A DNA stretch of 15,310 bases, taken from Acidobacteriota bacterium (GTDB taxonomy: Bacteria; Acidobacteriota; Polarisedimenticolia; Gp22-AA2). A program made the position numbers and the translations under genes. Below are positions 1 to 6,278 of this stretch, piece after piece (position 1 is the first letter of the stretch; each line of letters begins with the position of its first letter). Below the pieces are notes generated by a model. That model had not been told where the DNA came from and did no database searches. It saw nothing but the letters and a program-made list of their open reading frames with translations. The DNA is taken from the NCBI GenBank assembly GCA_016177515.1, contig JACOUZ010000112.1, positions 1-15,310 on the forward strand, read 5' to 3'.

Positions 1-13
1 GCTACCTGGGCGT

Positions 14-60
14 ATGGATAATGTATCTGCTTCCCTGCCTTGCCATCCACCATTATCCAT
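14..60. repeat. 10-bp perfect inverted repeat beyond the last tRNA
   Basis: The arm atggataatg (14-23) is the exact reverse complement of cattatccat (51-60), with 27 nt between. On the minus strand it lies 10 nt past the encoded CCA end of the last tRNA gene, where the transcript would continue toward the next gene. It could fold into a stem-loop in the tRNA read-through RNA (a processing or leader structure). No T-run follows the distal arm, so it is not a standard intrinsic terminator. An open frame starts on the minus strand at 62 but does not resemble the N-terminus of EF-Tu or any protein I know. Confidence 0.4.
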
Positions 61-70
61 GAGGAGAAAC

Positions 71-146
71 TGGAGCGGGAAACGGGATTCGAACCCGCGA
101 CCCCGAGCTTGGAAGGCTCGCGCTCTGCCAACTGAGCTACAGGGGC
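71..146 (-). tRNA. tRNA-Gly(TCC)-like gene with mismatched acceptor stem (possible chimera)
   Basis: Read on the minus strand, this is a 76-nt tRNA-like gene with encoded CCA. The D-arm (GCTC/GAGC), anticodon arm (CGAGC-CTTCCAA-GCTCG, anticodon TCC, Gly) and T-arm (GCGGG-TTCGAAT-CCCGT) all pair well. The acceptor does not: the 5' strand GCCCCTG faces the 3' strand TTCCCGC, giving two Watson-Crick pairs, four mismatches and one G-T. The 3' half is almost identical to the neighbouring tRNA-Gly, and its TTCCCGC would pair with that gene's GCGGGAG. The 5' end looks like another tRNA. By position (fourth after Thr-Tyr-Gly) a tRNA-Thr(GGT) would be expected. It may be a recombinant or nonfunctional gene, or an assembly artefact. 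Confidence 0.7.
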
Positions 147-155
147 ACTTTCTAA

Positions 156-227
156 AGCGGGAGACGGGATTTGAACCCGCGACCCTCAGCTTGGAAGGCT
201 GATGCTCTACCCCTGAGCTACTCCCGC
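156..227 (-). tRNA. tRNA-Gly(TCC)
   Basis: Minus-strand cloverleaf with a perfect 7-bp acceptor (GCGGGAG/CTCCCGC), D-arm GCTC/GAGC, anticodon arm TCAGC-CTTCCAA-GCTGA giving anticodon TCC, and T-arm GCGGG-TTCAAAT-CCCGT. The discriminator is U73, usual for bacterial tRNA-Gly. The genome does not encode CCA here (TTT follows the acceptor), unlike the other three tRNAs of the cluster, so CCA must be added by the nucleotidyltransferase. Only 9 nt separate it from the Gly-like gene downstream, so the two are almost certainly processed from one transcript. Confidence 0.96.
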
Positions 228-260
228 GTTCCCTGCGATCGGCTGGGGTGAAGAACCAAT

Positions 261-273
261 GCGCCACTGGCGC
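261..273 (-). other. Small hairpin in the tRNA-Tyr to tRNA-Gly spacer
   Basis: The spacer between tRNA-Tyr and tRNA-Gly (228-344) has no gene. It contains a 5-bp hairpin, GCGCC-AGT-GGCGC on the minus strand, followed by a mildly T-rich stretch (ATTGGTTCTT). It is probably part of the precursor RNA, for example a processing structure. It is too weak to call a terminator. Confidence 0.3.
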
Positions 274-344
274 CTCGCCGCAGCCGCCGTCCCCCGTCCA
301 TGCCCTCGCTTGCCGCCCGGTCTCCGCGCACCGCACCCTGATGA

Positions 345-430
345 TGGTGGGGAGAGGAGGATTCGAACCTCCGAAGCACTACGGCGGCAGATTTACAGTC
401 TGCTCCCTTTGACCGCTCGGGAATCTCCCC
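345..430 (-). tRNA. tRNA-Tyr(GTA)
   Basis: An 86-nt class II tRNA with a long variable arm on the minus strand. The acceptor GGGGAGA/TCTCCCC pairs fully. The anticodon loop CTGTAAA gives anticodon GTA. The T-arm is GGAGG-TTCGAAT-CCTCC, the discriminator is A73 and CCA is encoded. The extended variable region separates it from class I tRNAs, and GTA identifies tyrosine. It is the second gene of the Thr-Tyr-Gly cluster. Confidence 0.98.
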
Positions 431-492
431 ACGGAAGCGCCGCCGCCTGCGACAAGAACCGCGCCCCCCAACGGCGACGTAGAAACACAAAC

Positions 493-508
493 GCCCGCTC
501 CTGCGGGC
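493..508 (-). terminator. Hairpin abutting the 3' end of tRNA-Thr, T-rich tail
   Basis: On the minus strand the sequence directly after the encoded CCA of tRNA-Thr is GCCCGC-AGGA-GCGGGC, a perfect 6-bp GC stem with a 4-nt loop, followed by GTTTGTGTTTCT. This is the shape of an intrinsic terminator with an interrupted U-tract. Because Tyr and Gly tRNAs follow within the same likely transcript, it may be a leaky terminator or a barrier that sets the 3' maturation end of tRNA-Thr. The remainder of the spacer (431-492) shows no other feature. Confidence 0.5.
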
Positions 509-584
509 TGGAGCTGGCGAAGGGATTTGAACCCCCGACCGGCTGATTACAAATCAGCTGCTCTACCCGCTGAGCTACGCCAGC
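509..584 (-). tRNA. tRNA-Thr(TGT)
   Basis: A 76-nt minus-strand cloverleaf with encoded CCA. The acceptor is GCTGGCG/CGCCAGC, the D-arm GCTC/GAGC, the anticodon stem GCTGA/TCAGC with loop TTTGTAA (anticodon TGT), and the T-arm GGGGG-TTCAAAT-CCCTT with two G-T pairs. It is the first gene of the tRNA cluster and starts a few bases after a likely promoter. Confidence 0.97.
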
Positions 585-598
585 TTGTCAAACGGTGA

Positions 599-627
599 AT
601 GCTAGCATGCATTTACATGGGCCGCAA
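599..627 (-). promoter_or_regulatory. Extended -10 promoter of the tRNA cluster with palindrome
   Basis: On the minus strand, TTGCGG (622-627) lies 17 nt upstream of TAGCAT (599-604), which is preceded by TGC to give an extended -10 (TGCTAGCAT). Initiation about 7 nt further would leave a leader of under 10 nt before tRNA-Thr. The -35 is weak (3 of 6), so the extended -10 probably compensates. The -10 sits inside a perfect 10-bp palindrome ATGCTAGCAT (599-608), flanked by further self-complementary steps (GCATGC, ATGCAT). These could be an operator or coincidence. Confidence 0.55.
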
Positions 628-639
628 GATACTCGCCAA

Positions 640-672
640 AAAAATTCTCTCAGGCCTCCGGCCGGCCGCTCA
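640..672 (-). terminator. Possible intrinsic terminator at the end of rlmB
   Basis: At the very end of rlmB the minus strand reads GGCC-GGA-GGCC through the last codons and the TGA stop, then GAGAA and a run of seven T. The stem is short and separated from the T-run by several bases, so folding strength is doubtful. The T-run is nonetheless exceptional in this GC-rich region and sits between a protein operon and a tRNA promoter, which is where a terminator would be expected. Confidence 0.35.
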
Positions 673-1420
673 CGCCGACCGGACCCCCGGCCGTTCCCCG
701 CCGCTGGCGCACCGCCTCGAACAGGACGACGCCGGCCGCCACCGCCAGGTTCAGAGACTCGACCCCTCCGGCCAGGGGCACCGAGAGAACCACATCGCAA
801 GTCTCCCTGGCGAGCCGCCTGAGCCCGCGCCCCTCCCCTCCGAACACCAGGGCCAGAGGTCCGGTCAGGTCGAACGAGGTCCAGGGTGTCGCCCCCGCAG
901 GGTCGAGGCCCGCGACCCAGATATTTCTGCCCTTCAAGGACTTGAGCAGGGAAACGATGTTCGTCACCCGGGCCACAGGCAGTCGCTCGGCCATCCCCGA
1001 GGAGGCCTTGACGGCGATCGCCGTGAGCCCCGCCGCCCCCCGCTCCGGGATAAAGACGCCGTCGGCCCCGGCGGCGGCCGCCGTCCGTATCACGGATCCC
1101 AGGTTTCGGGGGTCCTCGACGCCGTCCAGCACCACGAAGAGCGCCAGCGGACCCGCGGACATCAGGAGTTCCTCCGGATCGGCGTAGGCCGCCCCTGCCA
1201 TGATGGCGATCACGCCCTGGTGCGCTTCCCCTCCCGCCAGCCGGTCCACGGCGCGTTCCGGCTGGAAGTGCACCGGGACTCCGGCCATGCGGCCCGCCTC
1301 CACAATCTGCCGGACGCGGGCATCGCGCCGGGACTCCGCGATGACGACCCGGGTCACCCGGCGCCGGCCCGACTGCAGCGCCGCGAGAACCGGGTGGATG
1401 CCGAACAACCGGTCGCTCAA
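650..1420 (-). CDS. rlmB: SpoU/TrmH-family RNA 2'-O-methyltransferase (RlmB-like)
   Basis: Protein of about 256 aa. Family knowledge: RlmB-type enzymes 2'-O-methylate a guanosine in 23S rRNA using S-adenosylmethionine, through a knotted SPOUT fold. Seen here: an N-terminal L30e-like substrate-binding region (FGIHPVLAAL near residues 6-15, up to about 77), then the SPOUT motifs LDGVEDPRNLGSVIRTA (98-114), GGEGRGL (194-200) and VESLNLAVAAGVVLFE (220-235). I chose the TTG at 1420 because it overlaps the gltX stop (TTGA), has a GGGG stretch about 10 nt upstream and gives the family length. The longer frame to 1849 is a shadow of gltX. A neighbour of gltX and ispDF in many genomes. The exact target nucleotide is inferred. 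Confidence 0.85.
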   Translation of the reverse strand: MSDRLFGIHPVLAALQSGRRRVTRVVIAESRRDARVRQIVEAGRMAGVPVHFQPERAVDRLAGGEAHQGVIAIMAGAAYADPEELLMSAGPLALFVVLDGVEDPRNLGSVIRTAAAAGADGVFIPERGAAGLTAIAVKASSGMAERLPVARVTNIVSLLKSLKGRNIWVAGLDPAGATPWTSFDLTGPLALVFGGEGRGLRRLARETCDVVLSVPLAGGVESLNLAVAAGVVLFEAVRQRRGTAGGPVGVSGRPEA

Positions 1421-2934
1421 GCGGTCGATCCCCGCGTTGCGGCGAGCAGGGCGCGGGCACGCTCGCCGCAGGACGCGATGCTCCTGGGCAGCGGCAGGCG
1501 GCTGCCCTCCTCGATCACCGGCAGCATCTTCACCATCTCGGGGCCGGAGGCGGCACCGGTCAGCGCGATGCGGATGGGATGGTAGAGGTCCTTGCCCTTC
1601 GCCCCGGTCTCGCGGCGGACCTCGTCGGCCAGCGCCTGGAAGCGCGGGGCCGTGAGCGGCTCCCGCCCGAGGCGCCTGGACAGCGCCTCGATCACGCCGC
1701 GCGACCTCGAGTCGTCGAGCGCCCGGCGCACTTCCGGATCGGCCAGGCTCTTCTCGGGCGTGAAGTCGAACAGGGCGTGGGCCTCCTTCGGCAGGTCGCT
1801 CATTCTCGGCAGCCGGTCCGCATACAGCAAGGCCAGGCGGCCGATCCACTCCGGTGCCCCCGGCGGCAGGTCCGATCCCAGGATCCCGGCCTTGCGCAGC
1901 TGCCCGGACGCCAGTTCGACGAGCCTATCCGCCGGCAGGCGCGCCATGTGGCGCGCCGCGAGGGCGTCGAGCTTCGGGCGGTCGAAGATCGCCGGCGCGC
2001 GCGACACGCGGTCGAAGCCGAACTGCGCGATCAGCTCCTCCCCGGTCAGCAGATCCTGGCCGCCCGGCGGCGACCATCCCAGAAGCGCGAGATAGTTCAT
2101 CAGCGCCTCCGGCGGATAGCCCTGCTCGCGAAACCAGGCCAGGGAGGCCGCCCCTTCCCGCTTGCTCAACGGCGCGCCGCCGGGGCCGGCGATGAGTGGC
2201 AGGTGGGCGAAGCGCGGCGGCGCAGTCGCCAGGAGCCCTCGGCCGACGAGGAGCTGGCGCGGCGTGTTCGACAGGTGATCGTCCCCCCGGATCACGTGGG
2301 TCACGCGCATCTGCAGATCGTCCACGACGACCGCGAAGTTGTACGACGGCCAGCCGTCGCGCCGCAGGATCACGAAGTCCCCGATCTGCGACACCGGGAA
2401 GCGGACCTCGCCGTGCACCAGGTCTTCGAAGCCGATCGACGCATCCCCCGCCGCGGCCGCCCCCACGTCGAAGCGCACGGCGGCCGGCTCGACGGCGCGG
2501 CGCCGCGCCGCCTCGTCCTTCGGGATGCGCCGGCAGCGGCCGGGGTAAAGCGACGCCTTCCCGGCCTCGCGCTGGGCGGCGCGCTCCTCCTCCAGCTCGT
2601 GCAGGGAGCAGAAGCAGGGGTACGCAAGGCCGCGCCGGATCAGGTCCTCCGCCCTGTCGCCGTACAGCGCCAGCCTCTCCGACTGGCGGTACGGCCCGTC
2701 CTCCCCGCCCTCGCCGACCCCCTCGTCCCAGCCGAGCCCGAGCCAGCGCAGGCCGTCCATCAGCCGCACCTCGTGCGCGGTCGAGGAACGGGACGCGTCG
2801 GTGTCCTCGATGCGCAGGATGAAGACGCCGCCGTGCCGGCGTGCGAACAGCCAGTTGAACAGGGCGGTCCGGGCGTTGCCGACGTGCAGCTCCCCGGTCG
2901 GCGAGGGCGCGAAGCGCACGCGCGGATGGGTCAT
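1417..2934 (-). CDS. gltX: Glutamyl-tRNA synthetase
   Basis: A 505-aa class I aminoacyl-tRNA synthetase that charges tRNA-Glu with glutamate using ATP. Visible: FAPSPTGELHVGNAR at 8-22 carrying the HIGH-equivalent HVGN; RIEDTD at 41-46; a zinc-type Cys set C107, C109, Y130 and C134; the Rossmann/stem-contact segment IRGDDHLSNTPRQ (215-227); the KMSKS-equivalent PLSKREG (255-261); and a helical anticodon-binding C-terminus ending near GKDLYHPIRIALTG (447-460). The length is normal for bacterial GluRS. The ATG at 2934 overlaps the ispF stop (ATGA), with AGGG just upstream, so translation is probably coupled. Whether it is discriminating or also charges tRNA-Gln cannot be read from this window. 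Confidence 0.97.
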   Translation of the reverse strand: MTHPRVRFAPSPTGELHVGNARTALFNWLFARRHGGVFILRIEDTDASRSSTAHEVRLMDGLRWLGLGWDEGVGEGGEDGPYRQSERLALYGDRAEDLIRRGLAYPCFCSLHELEEERAAQREAGKASLYPGRCRRIPKDEAARRRAVEPAAVRFDVGAAAAGDASIGFEDLVHGEVRFPVSQIGDFVILRRDGWPSYNFAVVVDDLQMRVTHVIRGDDHLSNTPRQLLVGRGLLATAPPRFAHLPLIAGPGGAPLSKREGAASLAWFREQGYPPEALMNYLALLGWSPPGGQDLLTGEELIAQFGFDRVSRAPAIFDRPKLDALAARHMARLPADRLVELASGQLRKAGILGSDLPPGAPEWIGRLALLYADRLPRMSDLPKEAHALFDFTPEKSLADPEVRRALDDSRSRGVIEALSRRLGREPLTAPRFQALADEVRRETGAKGKDLYHPIRIALTGAASGPEMVKMLPVIEEGSRLPLPRSIASCGERARALLAATRGSTA

Positions 2935-3503
2935 GCGACCCTGCCCGAGAGCAGCACCACCGCCTGGGCCATGATTCCTTCCTGGCGGCCGACGGCGCCC
3001 AGGCCTTCGAGCCGCTTCGCCTTCAGCCCGACGCAGGAAGGCAGGACTCCGAGGGCGGCGGCCAGGGAGGCGCGCATCGTCTCGAGGTGCCGCTCCAGGC
3101 GCGGAGCCTCCGCCAGCACGACGGCGTCGGCGTTGACGATCTCGAAACCGCGCGCGCGGGCCTCCTTCATGACGTCCTGGAGGAAGAAGAGGCTCGAGCG
3201 TCCCCTGAGGCCCGGGTCGGAGGCGGGGAAGCGCACCCCCATGTCGGGCAGGCCGAGCGCCCCGAGCAGCGCGTCGCACACGGCGTGGGACAGGACGTCG
3301 GCATCGGAATGGCCCGCCAGGCCTCGGGTGTGCGGGATCTCGACCCCGCCCAGCACCAGCCGGCGCCCCGGGCGGAGGGCGTGCGCGTCCGCGCCGCAGC
3401 CGATCCGCAGGCGGGGCAACCGCGCGGCAGGCGATCGAGGTCCCGCGGGCCGTGACGCATGAGCCCGGGTCGCCCTGGTCCGCGGATTCCTGCGATCAGC
3501 CAT
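2931..3503 (-). CDS. ispF: 2-C-methyl-D-erythritol 2,4-cyclodiphosphate synthase
   Basis: A 190-aa enzyme of the MEP isoprenoid pathway that cyclises CDP-ME 2-phosphate to ME-2,4-cyclodiphosphate with release of CMP. Seen: metal ligands D39 and H41 in GADAH and H73 in the HSDADVLSHA segment (65-74); the conserved FPASDP (92-97); and the C-terminal GLGAVGRQEGIMAQAVVLL. Family members are about 160 aa. Here the ATG at 3503 adds about 30 basic, Arg/Ala/Pro-rich residues before the first strand (LRIGCGADAH). This ATG has a strong GGGAGG ribosome site and overlaps the ispD end by 8 nt, so I prefer it. A TTG at 3416 would give a standard-length enzyme but has a weak ribosome site. Confidence 0.94.
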   Translation of the reverse strand: MADRRNPRTRATRAHASRPAGPRSPAARLPRLRIGCGADAHALRPGRRLVLGGVEIPHTRGLAGHSDADVLSHAVCDALLGALGLPDMGVRFPASDPGLRGRSSLFFLQDVMKEARARGFEIVNADAVVLAEAPRLERHLETMRASLAAALGVLPSCVGLKAKRLEGLGAVGRQEGIMAQAVVLLSGRVA

Positions 3504-4191
3504 GCGCCTCGCCTCCCGGCCGGCCGGAGAGCAGCGCCTCCGCCAGGACGAGATCCCCGGGTGTCGTGATCTTGATGTTGCCCTCCGATCCCGGCACAAC
3601 CGCCACCCGCCCCCCCGATCGCTCGACCAGAGCGGCGTCGTCGGTCCCGGTGAACCCGTCGCGCGCCGCGCGGGCGTGGGCCTCCCGCAGGACGGCGGAG
3701 CGGAAGCCCTGCGGCGTCTGCGCCAGGCGCAGCGTCTCGCGCGGCAAGGTGGCCTCGATGCTCCCGTCCGTCCCCAGCCGCTTGACCGTGTCGGCGGCCG
3801 GGACCACCGGCACCGCGGCGCCGTGCTCCGCCGCCGCGGCGATGACGGAGTCGATGAGGGCACGCGATACCAGGGGACGCGCCGCGTCGTGCACCAGGAT
3901 GACGTCGGCCTCCGCGGGCCCGATCGCCTCGAGCGCCAGCCGCACCGAGTCCTGGCGCTCCTCCCCGCCGCGCACGAGGAGGGCCCGCGCGGCGCCGGGA
4001 CCGAGGAGGTCAGAGGCGTCCGTCGGGTCGGCAACCGCGACCACGATCCGGCCGATCCCCGGGTGGGAGGTGAAGGCGCCGAGAGCCCGCTCCAGGATCG
4101 TCCTCCCGCCCAGGCGCAGAAACGCCTTGGGCCGGCAGGCCCCCATGCGGACGCCCCGGCCCGCGGCGACGAGGATGGCGGCGACAGTCAT
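3496..4191 (-). CDS. ispD: 2-C-methyl-D-erythritol 4-phosphate cytidylyltransferase
   Basis: A 231-aa enzyme that joins MEP and CTP to give CDP-ME, two steps before IspF. Seen: the nucleotide-binding loop AAGRGVRMG (9-17) with K22; GGEERQDSV (75-83); HDAARP (101-106); AADTVKR (132-138); AQTPQGF (157-163); and GSEGNIKITTPGDL (201-214). These match the family at its usual length of about 230 aa. The ATG at 4191 has no clear ribosome site. Translation may depend on read-through from frr, which ends 43 nt upstream, or on a leaderless-like entry. It overlaps ispF, forming the common ispD-ispF pair next to gltX. Confidence 0.96.
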   Translation of the reverse strand: MTVAAILVAAGRGVRMGACRPKAFLRLGGRTILERALGAFTSHPGIGRIVVAVADPTDASDLLGPGAARALLVRGGEERQDSVRLALEAIGPAEADVILVHDAARPLVSRALIDSVIAAAAEHGAAVPVVPAADTVKRLGTDGSIEATLPRETLRLAQTPQGFRSAVLREAHARAARDGFTGTDDAALVERSGGRVAVVPGSEGNIKITTPGDLVLAEALLSGRPGGEAHG

Positions 4192-4234
4192 GGGATCGGG
4201 GACGGCCGGGAAGGCTGGGCCACCGCAGGGGCGG

Positions 4235-4795
4235 TCAGATCTTCAGGATCTCGTCTTCCTTGTGCTTCGACAGCTCGTCGATCTGCTGGATGTGCAGGTC
4301 GGTCTGTTTCTGCACCAGGTCGAGACCGCGCTTCTCGTCGTCCTCGGAGATCTTCTTCTCCTTCAGGAGCTTCTTGAGCGCTTCGTTGGCGTCCCGCCGC
4401 TCCAGGCGGATCGCGGTGCGCCCGTGCTCCGCTATCTCATGCACCTTCCGGGCCAGCTGCCGGCGCCGCTCCTCCGTGAGGGACGGAATGGGAATGCGCA
4501 CGACCTTGCCGTCGTTCGCCGGATTGAGCCCCAGGTCGGAGACGCGGATCGCCTTCTCGATCTTGGGGATCAGCGAGACGTCCCACGGCTGGGCCGCGAT
4601 CAGCGTGGGGTCGGGGACCGTCAGCGTGGCGACCTGGTTGAGCGGCGTCGGCGTGCCGTAGTAGTCGACCGTGATGCCGTCCAGGATGGAGAGCGAGGCC
4701 CGCCCGGTCCGGATCGCCGTCAGCTCCTTCCGCGTGTGCTCGACGGTCTCGTTCATCTTGTTCTGCGCCCGCTGGCTGATCTCGTTGACCATCAT
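4235..4795 (-). CDS. frr: Ribosome recycling factor
   Basis: A 186-aa RRF, which together with EF-G splits post-termination ribosomes. The family-typical sequence is continuous: RTGRASLSILDGITVDYYG in the first third, QPWD in the middle, and the conserved VVRIPIPSLTEERRRQLARK and RRDANEALKKL segments of the long three-helix bundle. The length equals the family norm of 185. The start ATG at 4795 has AAGGAG 6 nt upstream, inside the end of pyrH, leaving only 3 nt between the genes, so the two are probably coupled. A second ATG follows immediately. A small 5-bp hairpin (ACCGC-CCCT-GCGGT) overlaps the stop codon. The order tsf-pyrH-frr is conserved in bacteria. Confidence 0.98.
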   Translation of the reverse strand: MMVNEISQRAQNKMNETVEHTRKELTAIRTGRASLSILDGITVDYYGTPTPLNQVATLTVPDPTLIAAQPWDVSLIPKIEKAIRVSDLGLNPANDGKVVRIPIPSLTEERRRQLARKVHEIAEHGRTAIRLERRDANEALKKLLKEKKISEDDEKRGLDLVQKQTDLHIQQIDELSKHKEDEILKI

Positions 4796-4798
4796 GGC

Positions 4799-5518
4799 TC
4801 ACTCCTTCACGATCGAACCAATCTTCTCCCCCAGGACGGCGCGCATGATGTTGCCGCGCACCCCGAGGTTGAAGACGATGATCGGCAGATGGTTGTCCAT
4901 ACACAGGGAAATGGCCGTCGCGTCCATGACCTTCAGGCCCTTTTCCAGGACCTCGAGATAGGTGATCGCGTCGATCTTCTCCGCTTTCGGGTCCTTCCTG
5001 GGATCGGCCGAGTAGATGCCGTCCACCTGGGTGGCCTTGAGGATGACCTCCGCCTTGACCTCCATGGCGCGCAGGGCCGCGGCCGAGTCGGTGGTGAAGA
5101 ACGGGTTCCCGGTGCCGGCGGCGATGATGACCACGCGGCCCTTCTCGAGGTGACGCATGGCCCGGCGGCGGATGTACAGCTCGGCCACCTCGCGGATCTC
5201 GATGGCCGACAGCACGCGGGTGTGGACGTCGAGCTTCTCGAGGGCATCCTGCACCGCCAGGGAGTTGATCACGGTCGCCAGCATGCCCATGTGATCGCCG
5301 GTGACCCGGTCGATGCCGTTGCCGGCCCCCGCCAGGCCGCGGTAGATGTTGCCGCCGCCGATCACCATGGCGACCTGCACGCCCAGGCCGTGCACGTCGC
5401 GCACCTGCTCGGCAATGGCGCGCACCACGTCGAACTCGAAGCCGAACGGCTTCGAGCCCATGAGGGCTTCGCCGGACAGCTTGAGAAGGACCCGGTGAAA
5501 TCTCGGCTGCTTGGCCAT
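4799..5518 (-). CDS. pyrH: UMP kinase
   Basis: A 239-aa bacterial hexameric-type UMP kinase of the amino-acid kinase superfamily, converting UMP to UDP with ATP. Seen: LLKLSGEAL (11-19), GGGNIYRG (54-61), TGDHMGMLAT (73-82), AAGTGNPFFTTDSAA (133-147), DGIYSADP (166-173) and MDATA (198-202). The length is normal. The ATG at 5518 has GGAAGG 8 nt upstream. A 66-nt spacer without a gene separates it from tsf, and it runs directly into frr. By family knowledge it is likely allosterically controlled by GTP and UTP, but nothing in the DNA shows this. Confidence 0.98.
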   Translation of the reverse strand: MAKQPRFHRVLLKLSGEALMGSKPFGFEFDVVRAIAEQVRDVHGLGVQVAMVIGGGNIYRGLAGAGNGIDRVTGDHMGMLATVINSLAVQDALEKLDVHTRVLSAIEIREVAELYIRRRAMRHLEKGRVVIIAAGTGNPFFTTDSAAALRAMEVKAEVILKATQVDGIYSADPRKDPKAEKIDAITYLEVLEKGLKVMDATAISLCMDNHLPIIVFNLGVRGNIMRAVLGEKIGSIVKE

Positions 5519-5584
5519 TCTGGGAGCCTTCCAGGGCAGGGGGCCGGACCGCGCCCGGTGATGCCCCCGCCGGTGTTCGAAACT

Positions 5585-6214
<630 letters not shown>

Positions 6215-6278
6215 CCACTCCTCCTCGATTTCGTTGCGGCTGGGCGGGCGTGCTGCTGAGGGGGGGCTTAGGTCCGGC

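Noticed and set aside
2..62. Minus-strand open frame starting ATGGAT at 62
   Set aside because: It does not match the start of EF-Tu or any family I know. It is only 20 codons within the window and lies on the inverted repeat, so I do not call a gene.
650..1849. 399-aa reading of the methyltransferase frame
   Set aside because: The first 143 residues run antiphase inside gltX and look like low-complexity shadow. Homology to the SpoU family begins near 1408, so the TTG at 1420 is used.
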